NCBI GenBank assembly: GCA_040371205.1
Contig: AP031382.1
Span: 3,035,562-3,099,561, forward strand
DNA length: 64,000 bases
DNA from: Rhodanobacter sp.
GTDB lineage: Bacteria; Pseudomonadota; Gammaproteobacteria; Xanthomonadales; Rhodanobacteraceae
Direction: 5' to 3'
Shown: one piece after another, positions 1 to 10,159 of the stretch
Position numbering within the stretch: position 1 is the first letter of the stretch
Layout: each line of letters starts with the position of its first letter
Notes under the pieces: generated by a model
What the model saw: the letters and a program-made list of their open reading frames with translations, nothing else
Databases searched by the model: none
Told to the model about the DNA's origin: nothing
Program-made: the position numbers and the translations under genes

Positions 1-1077
1 CGAACCGCCGTAGCTGATCAGCGGCAGCGTGAGCCCTTTGGTAGGCAAGGCGCCGAGGTTCACGCCCACCGACACGATGGCCTGCATCGCCAGCATCAGC
101 GAGATGCCGAACGCAACGTAGCCGGCGAAACGCTGGCCCACCTCGACGCCCCGCAGGCCCATCACCAGGCCGCGCCCCACCGCCAGCGCGAACAGGCTCA
201 TCACCAGCACGATGCCGACCAGGCCCAACTCCTCGCCGATCACGGCGAAGATGAAGTCGGTATGCGCCTCGGGCAAATACGAGAGCTTCAGCACGCTGGA
301 ACCCAGCCCGACGCCGGTCCATTCGCCGCGGCCGATCGCCATCAGCGACTGGGTGAGCTGGAAGCCGTCGGTGAACGGATGCTCCCACGGGTTCATGAAG
401 GAGGTGAGCCGCTTCACGCGGTAGCTCTCGCCGGTGGCGGCGATGTACAGCAGCGGCATCAGCGGCATGCCCATGCCGCACAGGTAGATCGGCCGCGCAC
501 CGCCCAGCCAGACCATCGCGATGGTCACCGAGATCACCAGCGCGGACGAGCCGAAATCCGGCTGCAGCAGCAACAGCACCACCACGGCGCCGGCCACCAT
601 GATCGGCTTGAACAAGCCGAGGAATTCCGTCTCGATGCTGTCGCGCCGGCGCACCAGGTAGCTGGCGAGGTACACCACCACGATCAGCTTCACCGCCTCC
701 ACCGGCTGGAAGCTGGTGACCGCCAGGTTCAACCAGCGCCGCGCGCCGTTGATGCGCATGCCGAAGTGCGGCACGAACACCGCCAGCAGCAGCACGAAGG
801 CCAGGCCCAGCAGCGGGAAGGCATATTTCTCCAGCAGCTTGAGCTCCGTCCGCATCGCCATGCCGGCCGCGACGACGCCCAGCGCAAGGAACAGGATGTC
901 TTTCTTCAGGTAATAGAACGGACCGAGGTGGCTGCTGTCCGCCACCGCGATCGAGCTGGAGGTCACCATCACCAGGCCCACGCTGGCCAGGCCGACCAGC
1001 GCGACCAGCAGCCACAGGTCGTAGCTGCCGCGCGGCCCGAGGCGCTTGACTGCCTGCGATGTGCCGAAGCCGAACAT
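1..1077 (-). CDS. ftsW: FtsW, peptidoglycan glycosyltransferase of the divisome (3' end outside window)
   Basis: This is a SEDS-family polytopic membrane protein that polymerises lipid II at the septum together with FtsI. The first 359 codons are visible and the frame runs open off the left edge. The N-terminus is a short basic cytoplasmic stretch (MFGFGTSQAVKRLG) followed by many hydrophobic segments. Family hallmarks near the visible end are a PTKGLTLPLISYGGS-type stretch and, before it, HTDFIFAVIGEELG; the KGLTLP and ISYGGS pattern separates FtsW/RodA from other transporters. The ATG lies 1 nt after the mraY stop, so it is translated from the same dcw message. FtsW rather than RodA is inferred from position in the dcw cluster. 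The missing part should be roughly 40 residues. Confidence 0.95.
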   Translation of the reverse strand, partial: MFGFGTSQAVKRLGPRGSYDLWLLVALVGLASVGLVMVTSSSIAVADSSHLGPFYYLKKDILFLALGVVAAGMAMRTELKLLEKYAFPLLGLAFVLLLAVFVPHFGMRINGARRWLNLAVTSFQPVEAVKLIVVVYLASYLVRRRDSIETEFLGLFKPIMVAGAVVVLLLLQPDFGSSALVISVTIAMVWLGGARPIYLCGMGMPLMPLLYIAATGESYRVKRLTSFMNPWEHPFTDGFQLTQSLMAIGRGEWTGVGLGSSVLKLSYLPEAHTDFIFAVIGEELGLVGIVLVMSLFALAVGRGLVMGLRGVEVGQRFAGYVAFGISLMLAMQAIVSVGVNLGALPTKGLTLPLISYGGS

Positions 1078-1078
1078 C

Positions 1079-2179
1079 TCAGCGCACCTTCAACGTGGCG
1101 AGGCCGATCAGCACCAGCACGACGCTGATGATCCAGAAGCGCACGATGACGCGGGGCTCGGGCCAACCCTTCAACTCGAAATGGTGGTGGATCGGCGCCA
1201 TGCGGAACACACGCTTGCCGGTGGTCTTGAAGCTGGCCACCTGGATCATCACCGAGGCGGTTTCCAGCACGAACACGCCGCCCATCACCAGCAGCACGAT
1301 TTCCTGCCGCACGATCACCGCGATGCAGCCCAGCGCCGCGCCGATCGCCAGCGCGCCCACGTCGCCCATGAACACCTGCGCCGGATAGGTGTTGAACCAC
1401 AGGAAGCCCAGCCCCGAACCGGCCAGCGCGCCGCAGTAGATCGCCAGCTCGCCCGCACCGGGGATCGAAGGGATGCCGAGGTATTCGGAAAACACCTTGT
1501 TGCCCGCCAGGTAGGCGAACACGCCCAGCGCGCCGGACACCAGCACGGTCGGCATGATGGCGAGGCCGTCGAGGCCGTCGGTGAGGTTCACCGCATTGGA
1601 GAAACCCACCACGATGAAGTACGCCACCACCACGAACAGCGCGCCGAGCGGAATCGCCACGTGCTTGAACAGCGGCAGGTACAGCGCCGTCTCCGCCACC
1701 GGCGCGTTGCCCACGGCGTGCGGCGCGGTGAAATACAGGAACAGCGCCGCGCCGAGGCCGAACACCGATTGCCAGAAATACTTCCAGCGCGAGGCAAGGC
1801 CGCGGCTGTCCTTCAGCACCAGCTTGCGGTAGTCGTCGTAGAAACCGATCACGCCGAAACTCAGCATCACCGCCAGCACCACCCATACATAGCGGTTGCC
1901 GAGGTCGGCCCACAGCAAGGTGGCCACGGTCACCGCCAGCAGGATCATCACGCCGCCCATGGTCGGCGTGCCGGCCTTGGACAGGTGCGACTGCGGACCG
2001 TCGCTGCGCACCACCTGCCCGGCCTTGAGCGCGGCCAGCCGGTTGATCAGCCACGGGCCGCACAGCAGCGACAGCGCGAGCGCGGTGAGCGCGGCCATGA
2101 TGGTGCGGAAGGTGATGTACTGGAACAGGTGCAGCGTGGTGAAGTGCCGCGCCATCCAGTCCGCGAGTTCAAGCAGCAT
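1079..2179 (-). CDS. mraY: MraY, phospho-MurNAc-pentapeptide transferase
   Basis: It catalyses the first membrane step of peptidoglycan synthesis, moving phospho-MurNAc-pentapeptide from UDP to undecaprenyl phosphate to give lipid I. At 366 aa it has the usual family length. Visible motifs are DDYRK (the aspartate pair of the active site), [21 protein letters not shown] and the HHHFE cytoplasmic loop, set among about ten hydrophobic segments. The ATG overlaps the end of murF by 11 nt and the stop is followed 1 nt later by ftsW. The gene order murF-mraY-ftsW is the classical dcw order. Confidence 0.97.
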   Translation of the reverse strand: MLLELADWMARHFTTLHLFQYITFRTIMAALTALALSLLCGPWLINRLAALKAGQVVRSDGPQSHLSKAGTPTMGGVMILLAVTVATLLWADLGNRYVWVVLAVMLSFGVIGFYDDYRKLVLKDSRGLASRWKYFWQSVFGLGAALFLYFTAPHAVGNAPVAETALYLPLFKHVAIPLGALFVVVAYFIVVGFSNAVNLTDGLDGLAIMPTVLVSGALGVFAYLAGNKVFSEYLGIPSIPGAGELAIYCGALAGSGLGFLWFNTYPAQVFMGDVGALAIGAALGCIAVIVRQEIVLLVMGGVFVLETASVMIQVASFKTTGKRVFRMAPIHHHFELKGWPEPRVIVRFWIISVVLVLIGLATLKVR

Positions 2180-3536
2180 CGGACGTGCCCTCCCGTTCGG
2201 CGGCGTCTTCCAGCGCCCTCACCACTTGCTCCATTCCCGAGGAATGCGAGCCCTTGACCAGACAGGTCACGTCGTCGCGCAGGTCTGCCTTCAGGGCGGC
2301 GATCAGCGCCGCTTTGTCGGCGAAATGTTCGCCACCGGCGCCGAACGCCTCGACCGCCGCGGCGCCCAGCGGGCCGACCGCGAACAACCGCTCGATGCCG
2401 CGCTCGCGCGCCTTCGCGCCGACTCCGGCATGCAGGGCGCGCGCATCGGCGCCGAGTTCGGCCATGTCGCCCAGCACCAGCCAGCGTTCGCCCTGCGCCA
2501 GCGCCAGCGTGTCGATCGCCGCGGCCATCGAACTCGGGTTGGCGTTGTAGCTGTCGTCGATCAGCATGCCGCCGCCCCGGAGGGCGATGCGGCGCAAGCG
2601 GCCGGCGACCGCGTTCGCCTGTTCCAGCCCGGCCACGATGGTGGCGAGCGGCACGTCGAGCGCCAGCGCGACCGACGCGGCGGCCAGCGCGTTGGCCACG
2701 TTGTGGCGGCCGGGCAGCGCGAGGTTCACCTCCGCCCTGCCGCGCGGCGTGACGAGCGTGAAGCGCGAACCGTCCGCGCGCGGCTGCACCTGCTCCGCGC
2801 CCACGTCGGCCGCGCGCTCCAGGCCGAAGCGCAGTATCTGCCGCGCCCCGGCGAGGCCGGCGAAGAAGCCGGCGAACGCGTCGTCCGCATTGATGATGGC
2901 CACGCCGTCGGCAGGCAACGCCTGGTACAGCGCGCCCTTGGTCTCGGCCACGCCTTCCACGCTGCCCATGCGCTCAAGATGCGCGGGCGCGATGAGGTTG
3001 ACGAGGCCGATTTCGGGCCGTGCGATGGCCGCGAGATAGGCGATGTCGCCCGGCTTGCCGGCGCCCATTTCCAGCACCGCGTATTCGGCGTCCTCGGGCA
3101 TCGACAGCAAGGTCAGCGGCAGGCCGATCTCGTTGTTGAAGCTGCCGGTGTTGACGTGGGTGCGCCCGTGCAGCGACAGGATCGAGGCGGTGAGCATCTT
3201 CACCGTGGTCTTGCCGTTGGAGCCGGTGATGCCGATCACCCGCGCGTGGTGCTGCGCACGCACCGCGCTGGCGAGGTCGCCCAGCGCCGCTTCCACGTCG
3301 TCCACCAGCACCTGCGGCAGCGGGCTGTCCACCTTGCGCGACACCAGCGCGCCGGCGGCGCCGGCAGCCAGCGCCTGCGCAAGGTAGTCGTGGCCGTCCA
3401 CGCGCTCGCCCTTGAACGCGGCAAACAGGTCGCCGGGTTTGAGCTTGCGGGTGTCGATGGCGACGCCGCCCACCGCGGCGGCGTCGCCGAGCAGGCGGCC
3501 GTGCGTCCACATCGCAATGGCGCCGAGTTGCATCAT
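2169..3536 (-). CDS. murF: MurF, UDP-MurNAc-tripeptide--D-Ala-D-Ala ligase
   Basis: This cytoplasmic Mur ligase adds D-Ala-D-Ala to the UDP-MurNAc tripeptide with ATP. The protein is 455 aa, a normal length. The ATP-binding loop reads [10 protein letters not shown], preceded by a Mur N-terminal domain, and the C-terminal region has [11 protein letters not shown], typical of MurF. The open frame extends far upstream, but only as a shadow of murE: the natural start is the ATG at 3536, whose ATGA overlaps the murE stop. A second in-frame ATG follows immediately and could also be used. The gene is co-translated within the dcw operon. Confidence 0.96.
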   Translation of the reverse strand: MMQLGAIAMWTHGRLLGDAAAVGGVAIDTRKLKPGDLFAAFKGERVDGHDYLAQALAAGAAGALVSRKVDSPLPQVLVDDVEAALGDLASAVRAQHHARVIGITGSNGKTTVKMLTASILSLHGRTHVNTGSFNNEIGLPLTLLSMPEDAEYAVLEMGAGKPGDIAYLAAIARPEIGLVNLIAPAHLERMGSVEGVAETKGALYQALPADGVAIINADDAFAGFFAGLAGARQILRFGLERAADVGAEQVQPRADGSRFTLVTPRGRAEVNLALPGRHNVANALAAASVALALDVPLATIVAGLEQANAVAGRLRRIALRGGGMLIDDSYNANPSSMAAAIDTLALAQGERWLVLGDMAELGADARALHAGVGAKARERGIERLFAVGPLGAAAVEAFGAGGEHFADKAALIAALKADLRDDVTCLVKGSHSSGMEQVVRALEDAAEREGTSDAA

Positions 3537-5011
3537 GCGCGCCGCTCCAGGGCCGCGCGTGCGACCAGCATGTCGTCGAACGGGCGCTTGCCGGCCACGC
3601 CCTCCTGATAGGTTTCGTGCCCCTTGCCGGCGATCACGACCACGTCGTTGGCGGCCGCCATCTCCAGCGCCTGCGCGATGGCGGCGGCGCGGTCGCGCTG
3701 CACGCCGTATTCGCGCGCCGCGCCCATGCCCGCCACGATCTGCGCCACGATGGCGTCGCCGTTCTCGCCGCGCGGGTTGTCGTCGGTGACGATGGCGACG
3801 TCCGCCAGGCGCGCCGCGATCGCGCCCATCAGCGGGCGCTTGCCCGCATCGCGTTCGCCGCCGCAGCCGAACACGCAGATCAGCCGGCCCCGGCAATGCG
3901 CGCGCACGGCGTTCAGCACCTGCTCCAGGGCATCGGGCGTGTGCGCGTAATCCACCACCACCAGCGGCAGGCCGTCGTGGCCGCCCAGCCGGCTCATGCG
4001 GCCGTTGACCGGCCGAAGGTTCTGCAAGGCGGCCACGATGCGCTCGAACGGCTCGTCCATGGCGCCTAGGCAGGCTGCCACGGTGATCAGGTTCGCCACG
4101 TTGAACAGTCCAAGCAGATGGCTGCGGACGGTGTGCGTGCCCCACGGCGTGCGCAGTACGAAGGCCAGGCCCTCGGCGGAGCTGAGCACGTTGCTTGCCG
4201 CGACGTCCGCCGTCGCATCGCCCTTCGCGCTGACGCACAGCGCGCGCACCTCGGCAGGCATTTGCTCCAGCAACTGCGCGCCGAACGCGTCGTCGCCATT
4301 GACCACCGCGGCACGCAGCCCGGGCCATGCGAACAGCTTCGCCTTCGCGGCGCCGTAGGCCTCCATGCTGCCGTGGTAGTCCAGATGGTCGCGGGTGAGG
4401 TTGGTGAACGCGGCGACCTCGAAATCCACCGCGCCGACGCGGCCTTGATCCAGCGCGTGCGAGGACACCTCCATCGCCACGTGGGTCGCGCCGGCATCGC
4501 GGAATTCGGCGAGCAGGCCATGCACGCTGATCGCGTCCGGCGTGGTGCGCTCGCCGTCGCGCAGGCGGCCGTGCAGGCCGGCGCCCAGCGTGCCGATGGT
4601 CGCGGCGCGATGGCCCAGGAACTCCAGCGCCTGCGCCAGCAGCTGCACGGTGGAGGTCTTGCCATTGGTGCCGGTGACGCCGATCACGCGCAACGCCTCG
4701 GATGGACGTCCATAAAAGCGCGCGGCGATTTCGCCGGCGTGCAGGTGCAGGCGCTCGATCCACAGCACGGGCACGTCCAGCGGCGCGGTCTCCACGACCG
4801 GCGCTTCGGCCAGCACCACGGCCGCGCCGCGCTGCACCGCGCTCGCGGCGAACTGGATGCCGTGCCCCTGCGTGCCGCGCAAGGCGAGGAACGCGTCGCC
4901 GCGGCGCACCTGGCGCGAATCCAGCGCCAGGCCGGAGACCACGATGCGCGCAGCCTCGGGCGGCACGTCGATGATGCCCAGCAGCAGCTGATCGAGGCGG
5001 CCATTGCTCAT
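3533..5011 (-). CDS. murE: MurE, UDP-MurNAc-L-Ala-D-Glu--meso-diaminopimelate ligase
   Basis: It adds the third stem-peptide residue. The protein is 492 aa with the three Mur-ligase domains: an N-terminal UDP-binding domain, a central ATPase with the loop GVTGTNGKTS, and a C-terminal domain with a DNPRGENG motif. DNPR is the family signature for choosing meso-diaminopimelate over lysine, so the wall is of the Gram-negative mDAP type. The start overlaps the ftsI stop as ATGA and the stop overlaps the murF start as ATGA, which implies translational coupling on both sides. Confidence 0.97.
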   Translation of the reverse strand: MSNGRLDQLLLGIIDVPPEAARIVVSGLALDSRQVRRGDAFLALRGTQGHGIQFAASAVQRGAAVVLAEAPVVETAPLDVPVLWIERLHLHAGEIAARFYGRPSEALRVIGVTGTNGKTSTVQLLAQALEFLGHRAATIGTLGAGLHGRLRDGERTTPDAISVHGLLAEFRDAGATHVAMEVSSHALDQGRVGAVDFEVAAFTNLTRDHLDYHGSMEAYGAAKAKLFAWPGLRAAVVNGDDAFGAQLLEQMPAEVRALCVSAKGDATADVAASNVLSSAEGLAFVLRTPWGTHTVRSHLLGLFNVANLITVAACLGAMDEPFERIVAALQNLRPVNGRMSRLGGHDGLPLVVVDYAHTPDALEQVLNAVRAHCRGRLICVFGCGGERDAGKRPLMGAIAARLADVAIVTDDNPRGENGDAIVAQIVAGMGAAREYGVQRDRAAAIAQALEMAAANDVVVIAGKGHETYQEGVAGKRPFDDMLVARAALERRA

Positions 5012-6870
5012 GGCGTGCCTCCGTCGGTCGGCACTTCGTCGACCGGCGCCTCATGCACCGGCACGTCGCTCGGGGTTGCCGGCGGCTGCGCCTGATTGCC
5101 GACCAGGCCGCCATTGCCCTGCAACGGGCCGCCCACGTACCAGCGGCCGATGTTGTCCGGCGGAATGTCGAGCAGGCGCAGCGCGCCGCTCATCACCGCG
5201 GAAAACACCGGCGCCGACACCGTGCCGCCGAAATAGCCGCCCTTGCTGGTGCCGTTGATCACCACCACCGCCGCCAGCTGCGGATTGCTGGCCGGCACGA
5301 TGCCGGCGAACAGCGAGTTGTAGGTGTCCTTGGCGTAACCGCCGGCGATCGCCTGGTGCGAGGTGCCGGTCTTGCCGGCGACGCTGTAGTTGGCGATGCG
5401 CGCGTTCGCGCCGGTGCTGTTGGGCCCGGTCACCGTCTCCAGCATGCTGACCAGCTCGTGCGCCACCGTGGGCGAGATGATCTGCTTGCCGGGGCTGTCG
5501 TCGCCCTTGATGAAGGTCGGCGTGTGCATCACGCCGTTGTCGGCGATGGTGGCGTAGGCGTTGGCCAGCTGCAGCGGCGTGACGTTGAGGCCATAGCCGT
5601 AGGCCATGATGGCCTTCTCCAGCGGGCGCCAGTCGCGGCTGACCTTCAGCAGGCCCGACGACTCGCCCGGAAACCCGCTGCCCGTGCTGCTGCCGAAGCC
5701 GAACGCCCGGTAGGTGTCGTACATCAGCGTGGTGTCGAGCGTCATTGCGATCTTCGCCGCGCCCACGTTGCTGGAACGGGTGAGTACGCCGGTGGGCGTG
5801 AGCAGACCGTTCGGATCGTCGTCGTGGATGTCGTGGCCATGGAAGTACCAGTGGCCGTTGCCGGTGTCGATGATCGGGCTGGTGGGCGTGTACGCGCCGC
5901 TGGACAGCGCCGCCGCCAGCGTGAACGCCTTCATGGTGGAGCCCGGTTCCACCACGTCGGTGACCGCGCGGTTGCGCCGCTGCGCCGGCTTGCTGCCGGC
6001 CAGCGCGTTCGGGTTGTAGGTGGGCAGGCTGGCCATCGCCAGGATCTCGCCGGTGTGCACGTCGATTACCACCATCGAACCCGAGGTGGCGTTGTACTTC
6101 TCCAGCGCGTTCTTCAGCTCGTTGTAGGCGAGGAACTGGATGCCGCGGTCGATGCTGAGCGTGAGGTTCTGCCCCGGCTTGGGTGCGCGGATCTGCTCCA
6201 GCTCCGCCACTTCGTGACCCTTGCCGTCGCGGATCACGCGCTTCAGGCCGGGCTTGCCGGCGAGCCAGTCGTCGTAGGCCAGCTCCAGGCCTTCCTGCCC
6301 GTGGTCGTCGATGTTGGTGACACCCAGGACGTGCGCGGTGACTTCGCCCGAAGGATAGAAGCGCTTGAACTCGCGCTGGCCGTTGACGCCGGGAATGTCG
6401 AGGTCGAGCACGGCCTGCGCCGCCTCCGGCGGCATCTGCCGGCGCAGGTAGACGAATTCGCGGTCGGAGCGCTGCTCCAAGTACTGTTCGATCTGCTGCG
6501 GATCGCCGCCCAGCGCCTTGGCCAGCGCGGGAATGCGGTCGGAATTGGCCAACAGTTCGGCCGGATTGGCCCAGATCGAGGTGACCGGCGTGGACACCGC
6601 CAGCGGCTCGCCGTTGCGGTCGAAGATGGTGCCGCGCGACACCGGGATCGGCACCTCGCGCAGGAAGCGCGCGTCGCCTTGCTTCTGGTAGAACTGCTTG
6701 CGCACCACCTGCAGGTCGAACGCGCGCGCGACCAGGCCCAGCGAAATCAGGGCGAGCACGGCCACCACCAGCACCATGCGCTTGCGCGCGCTGGGAGCGG
6801 CGCCGCGGCGCCGACCGGGCGACGTGGCGCGCTGCGGCTGCGGACGGATGCGGTCGCGCCACTTCGTCAT
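5008..6870 (-). CDS. ftsI: FtsI (PBP3), septal peptidoglycan transpeptidase
   Basis: This is a class B penicillin-binding protein that cross-links septal peptidoglycan beside FtsW. It is 620 aa. It has a basic cytoplasmic N-terminus, one membrane anchor at about residues 32-50, a pedestal domain starting with an SRGTIFDRNGEPLA segment, and a transpeptidase domain with all three active-site motifs: STMK in EPGSTMKAF, SSN in RSSNVG and KTG in VAGKTGTSH. The start was set at the ATG at 6870 because it overlaps the ftsL stop and gives the typical N-terminus; the longer open frame upstream is antisense noise over ftsL and rsmH. A proline-rich C-terminal tail follows the catalytic domain. Confidence 0.96.
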   Translation of the reverse strand: MTKWRDRIRPQPQRATSPGRRRGAAPSARKRMVLVVAVLALISLGLVARAFDLQVVRKQFYQKQGDARFLREVPIPVSRGTIFDRNGEPLAVSTPVTSIWANPAELLANSDRIPALAKALGGDPQQIEQYLEQRSDREFVYLRRQMPPEAAQAVLDLDIPGVNGQREFKRFYPSGEVTAHVLGVTNIDDHGQEGLELAYDDWLAGKPGLKRVIRDGKGHEVAELEQIRAPKPGQNLTLSIDRGIQFLAYNELKNALEKYNATSGSMVVIDVHTGEILAMASLPTYNPNALAGSKPAQRRNRAVTDVVEPGSTMKAFTLAAALSSGAYTPTSPIIDTGNGHWYFHGHDIHDDDPNGLLTPTGVLTRSSNVGAAKIAMTLDTTLMYDTYRAFGFGSSTGSGFPGESSGLLKVSRDWRPLEKAIMAYGYGLNVTPLQLANAYATIADNGVMHTPTFIKGDDSPGKQIISPTVAHELVSMLETVTGPNSTGANARIANYSVAGKTGTSHQAIAGGYAKDTYNSLFAGIVPASNPQLAAVVVINGTSKGGYFGGTVSAPVFSAVMSGALRLLDIPPDNIGRWYVGGPLQGNGGLVGNQAQPPATPSDVPVHEAPVDEVPTDGGTP

Positions 6871-7139
6871 CGGCGCAGCAACCGGATGTCTTGCGGCCGC
6901 GGATCGACCATGCCCAACTGCTGCCGGGCCTCCTCGTCGATGCGGCGCGGCTCGGCGAAGGTAGCCTGCTCCAGTTCGAGCCGGCCGTATTCGATGTTCA
7001 TGGCGTCGCGCTGGTTCTGCAGCGCAGTCAGCTGTACGAACAGCACACGGCTCTCGTGGCGCGTCCACACCACGCTGATCGCGCTGCCGAGCACCATGGT
7101 CAGCAGGGCGAGCATGAAAAGGGCCTGGACCGCCTTCAT
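6867..7139 (-). CDS. ftsL: FtsL, divisome bitopic membrane protein
   Basis: It is a 90-aa protein with one N-terminal transmembrane segment (about residues 2-22) and a periplasmic helical, heptad-like region rich in Leu, Gln and Glu. This is the FtsL layout that pairs with FtsB and FtsQ to activate FtsWI. FtsL sequences diverge strongly, so the call rests mainly on size, topology and position between rsmH and ftsI. Its ATG overlaps the rsmH stop (ATGA) and its stop overlaps the ftsI ATG, and no other start fits the operon. Confidence 0.9.
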   Translation of the reverse strand: MKAVQALFMLALLTMVLGSAISVVWTRHESRVLFVQLTALQNQRDAMNIEYGRLELEQATFAEPRRIDEEARQQLGMVDPRPQDIRLLRR

Positions 7140-8071
7140 GCCGGCCCCTCCGCCGGCAACTTCTCGGCGACCCGCAACACCGCCGAACGGGCGCGCGGGT
7201 TCACCGCCAGCTCGGCGTCGGAGGGAAACCGGGCCTTGCCGACCGCGGCCAGTTCCGCCGGCTTCGCGGCAGTGGGCGGGCCACGCCGGCTGCCCTGCAC
7301 GCGGCCGGCGTGGTCGCGGATGAACTGCTTGACGATGCGGTCTTCCAGCGAATGGAAGCTGATCACCGCCAGGCGGCCGCCGGGCCTCAGCCGCGACAAC
7401 GCGGCGTCCAGGCCGTGCCGCACGGCTTCCAATTCGCCGTTCACGCGGATGCGCAGCGCCTGGAAGCTGCGCGTGGCCGGGTGCTTGCCCGGCTCGCGAC
7501 GGCCCACCACGCGCTCGATCAGCGCGGCCAGTTCGCCGGTGCGCACGAGCGGGCTCTCGGCGCGGCGTTCGACGATGGCGCGGGCGATCTTGCGGCTGAA
7601 GCGCTCCTCGCCGAACTGCCACAGCACGTCGGCGATCTCGCGCTCGGAGGCATGGGCGAGAAAATCCGCCGCGCTCTCGCCCTGGCTGGTATCCATGCGC
7701 ATGTCCAGCGGCGCATCGGCCATGAAGCTGAAACCGCGCGCGGCCTCGTCCAACTGTGGCGACGACACGCCGAGGTCGAGCAGCACGCCGTCCAGCCCTT
7801 CGGCGGTCTCGTCCCACTCGGCCATGCCGGAGAAATTGGCATGGCGGATCGCCACGCGCGGCTCGTCGGCGAACGCCTTGCGCGCCTCGGCGATGGCCTG
7901 CGGATCGCGGTCCATCAGCAGCAACCGTCCGCCGGGGCCGAGGCGCGACAGCACGGCGCGGGCGTGACCGCCGCGACCAAAGGTGCCATCGAGATAACGC
8001 CCGCTTGCCTGCACAGCAAGGCCCTCCACCGCTTCGTCCAGCATTACCGGGATGTGCCGCAATTCGGCCAT
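7136..8071 (-). CDS. rsmH: RsmH (MraW), 16S rRNA m4C1402 methyltransferase
   Basis: This SAM-dependent enzyme N4-methylates C1402 of 16S rRNA at the ribosomal P site. It is 311 aa. It begins [18 protein letters not shown], has the SAM-binding [13 protein letters not shown] loop and ends with the [20 protein letters not shown] region typical of RsmH. The ATG at 8071 was preferred because GGGAGAG lies 6 nt upstream and the family starts here; a TTG at 8107 would add 12 residues that do not look conserved. RsmI, encoded at 9302-10129, modifies the 2'-O of the same nucleotide in other bacteria, so both C1402 enzymes lie within 3 kb. Confidence 0.95.
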   Translation of the reverse strand: MAELRHIPVMLDEAVEGLAVQASGRYLDGTFGRGGHARAVLSRLGPGGRLLLMDRDPQAIAEARKAFADEPRVAIRHANFSGMAEWDETAEGLDGVLLDLGVSSPQLDEAARGFSFMADAPLDMRMDTSQGESAADFLAHASEREIADVLWQFGEERFSRKIARAIVERRAESPLVRTGELAALIERVVGRREPGKHPATRSFQALRIRVNGELEAVRHGLDAALSRLRPGGRLAVISFHSLEDRIVKQFIRDHAGRVQGSRRGPPTAAKPAELAAVGKARFPSDAELAVNPRARSAVLRVAEKLPAEGPA

Positions 8072-8119
8072 GCCGCACTCTCCCGTCCCGTTGTTGCCCG
8101 CCCGCAAATTCGCGCCGCG

Positions 8120-8566
8120 TTACAGCTGCAGCGCGGCCATGTCGTCTGTGATGTCGTCTTCGCCGAGGGTCTGGCGGATCTTGGCCAGGTGGGCCTGCTC
8201 GCTCCACAGCTCGAACTTATTGCCCATGCCGAGCAACACCGCCTTCTTCTCAATGCCCGTGGTGGCGCGCTGGCTGGCCGGCAGCAGGATGCGCGCGGCA
8301 CCGTCCGGCTCGACCACGGCCGCGGCGCCCACCAGCTTCATCTGCATGTCGCGATGGGCGGCCTTGACCTTGGGCAAGGCATTGACCTGATCGCGCACCT
8401 TTTCCCACTCGTCGTGCGGGAACAGCCACAGGCAGCCCAGCTCGAACGGGTTGTAGGTGACCACCAGCCGGTTCGCGCAAGCGCCCGCCACCAACTCGCG
8501 ATACGCGGTCGGTATGGCCAGACGGCCCTTGTCGTCGACGGTGATGGCAGTTTCGCCCTGAAACAC
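8120..8566 (-). CDS. mraZ: MraZ, DNA-binding regulator of the dcw operon
   Basis: It is a 148-aa AbrB-like protein with two SpoVT/AbrB-type repeats, beginning [19 protein letters not shown]; the DxKGR motif is the family DNA-binding signature and recurs in degenerate form in the second half. MraZ is the first gene of the dcw operon and, in E. coli, represses it by binding direct repeats in the promoter. Matching repeats are present just upstream (8574-8608). The start codon is GTG at 8566, which gives the standard N-terminus. The gap to rsmH is 48 nt. Confidence 0.95.
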   Translation of the reverse strand: MFQGETAITVDDKGRLAIPTAYRELVAGACANRLVVTYNPFELGCLWLFPHDEWEKVRDQVNALPKVKAAHRDMQMKLVGAAAVVEPDGAARILLPASQRATTGIEKKAVLLGMGNKFELWSEQAHLAKIRQTLGEDDITDDMAALQL

Positions 8567-8573
8567 GAACAGA

Positions 8574-8608
8574 CTCCACGATTACCCACAATTTCACACC
8601 GAAATCCA
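8574..8608 (-). promoter_or_regulatory. MraZ box: four TGGNN-type repeats with 10-bp period
   Basis: Read on the minus strand, the mraZ leader carries TGGAT, TGTGA, TGGGT and TGGAG starting exactly 10 bp apart (plus-strand blocks 8604-8608, 8594-8598, 8584-8588 and 8574-8578). TGGGN repeats separated by 5 bp are the known MraZ operator in other bacteria. The array lies between the predicted -10 and the GTG, over the transcription start, which fits autorepression. One of the four repeats (TGTGA) is degenerate, and a further TGGGC at 8620-8624 sits inside the -35/-10 spacer. Confidence 0.75.
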
Positions 8609-8636
8609 CGATAGTCTCAGCCCATGAGACTGTCAA
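8608..8636 (-). promoter_or_regulatory. sigma70-type promoter of the dcw operon
   Basis: On the minus strand there is a perfect -35 TTGACA (plus 8631-8636), a 17-bp spacer, and -10 TATCGT (plus 8608-8613). This predicts a transcript start near 8601, about 35 nt before the mraZ start codon. It is the clearest -35/-10 pair in the window. Confidence 0.75.
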
Positions 8637-8845
8637 GGGAATTTTTGCTTGTGAATCAAAGGGAAAGGCGAAGTTGTGGCCGTGTTTCCAGCACTTCCTG
8701 AGGAACATGTGCAAGGTGATTGAATGCAGACAATTTTTCCTGCGACGGACACGTCACCTGCCCGTCGCAAAATCGCGCTGTCACCCCACCAGCAGGCATC
8801 CGGCATGAATTGCCGTTCACACTTGCGGCGATGCCCGCCCGCACC

Positions 8846-8873
8846 CGTCCCGGTGCGGATCGGCACCGGGACG
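8846..8873 (-). terminator. hairpin downstream of rnpB, possible terminator
   Basis: A perfect 11-bp inverted repeat (CGTCCCGGTGC at 8846-8856 and its complement at 8863-8873) with a 6-nt loop lies 16 nt past the 3' end of rnpB on the minus strand. No T-run follows on that strand, so intrinsic termination is uncertain; it may instead protect or help process the RNase P RNA 3' end. From here to 8637 no gene was recognised. Confidence 0.5.
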
Positions 8874-8888
8874 GAACGGGATGAAAGG

Positions 8889-9252
<364 letters not shown>

Positions 9253-9258
9253 CTCGCC

Positions 9259-9264
9259 ATTGTA
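9259..9264 (-). promoter_or_regulatory. -10 element of rnpB
   Basis: TACAAT on the minus strand (plus 9259-9264) is separated by 6 nt from the first nucleotide of helix P1 at 9252. This gives an internal calibration for this genome: start of transcription 7 nt after the -10 hexamer. No good -35 match is visible. Confidence 0.65.
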
Positions 9265-9301
9265 GCGAGCGGCATGCGAAAAAGCGCAGCTCCGCGCGAT
9301 T

Positions 9302-10129
9302 TCAGGACACGTACAACGCCTTGCGCGGCGCGCCGCTGATCGCCGCCGCCAGCTTCGCCGCCTTCGCCGGCGGCAGTTCCTCGCGCAGGATGGCGAAGAT
9401 GCGCTGCCCTTCGGCCAGCTTCGTGTCGGCCTCCTCGCCGCGGCCGGCGACGAGGAGCACGCATTCGCCGCGCTGCTGGTCGGGATCGCTCGCCACACGT
9501 TCCGCCAGTTGGGCCAGCGGTTCGCCGAGCACTGTCTCGAACAGCTTGGTGAGTTCGCGCGCGAGCACCGCCTCGCGTTCGGCACCGAAGACGTCGCGCA
9601 TGTCGGCCAGGCTCTCGGCCACACGATGCGAGGACTCGTAGAAGATCAGCGTGCGCGGCTCGCCCGCCAGTTCCTGCAGGCGCGCGCGTCGCGCCGCCGA
9701 CTTCGGCGGCAGGAAGCCCTCGAACACGAAGCGGTCGCTTGGCAGGCCCGCCACCGACAAGGCGGCGATGGCCGCGCAGGCGCCCGGCACCGGCGCGCAA
9801 CGCACACCCGCGGCCCGCGCCGCGCGTACCAACCGGAACCCGGGATCGGAAATCAGCGGCGTGCCCGCGTCGGAAATCAACGCCACCGACTCGCCGCCCT
9901 GCAGGCGCCGCACGATGGCATCCACCACCTCGCGCTCGTTGTGCTCGTGCAAGGCGACCAGCGGCGTGGCGATGTTGTGGTGGAGCAGCAGCGGCTTGCT
10001 GTGCCGCGTGTCCTCGGCGGCGATCACCGCCACCTCGCGCAGGGTGGCGATGGCGCGCGCGGAAAAATCGTCGCGATGGCCGATCGGCGTGGCGACCACC
10101 CATAGGCAGCCTGGCTCAACGAAAGACAT
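9302..10129 (-). CDS. rsmI: RsmI, 16S rRNA 2'-O-ribose C1402 methyltransferase
   Basis: It is a 275-aa tetrapyrrole-methylase-fold enzyme that 2'-O-methylates C1402 of 16S rRNA with SAM. Visible signatures are WVVATPIGH near the N-terminus, EDTRHSKPLL, SDAGTPLISDPG and the FEGFLPPKSAAR segment, all characteristic of RsmI. The ATG at 10129 was chosen because the N-terminus MSFVEPGCLWVVATPIG fits the family; the frame is open further upstream but the extra residues look random. It is divergent from lpoA, as is yraL (rsmI) from yraM (lpoA) in enterics. Confidence 0.95.
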   Translation of the reverse strand: MSFVEPGCLWVVATPIGHRDDFSARAIATLREVAVIAAEDTRHSKPLLLHHNIATPLVALHEHNEREVVDAIVRRLQGGESVALISDAGTPLISDPGFRLVRAARAAGVRCAPVPGACAAIAALSVAGLPSDRFVFEGFLPPKSAARRARLQELAGEPRTLIFYESSHRVAESLADMRDVFGAEREAVLARELTKLFETVLGEPLAQLAERVASDPDQQRGECVLLVAGRGEEADTKLAEGQRIFAILREELPPAKAAKLAAAISGAPRKALYVS

Positions 10130-10159
10130 ACATAAACCCGGAGCGCGGAAACGATGGGC

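Noticed and set aside
262-1128. Long plus-strand open frames over ftsW and the dcw cluster
   Set aside because: They are His/Arg/Gln-rich antisense shadows caused by high GC; the minus-strand genes have full family motifs.
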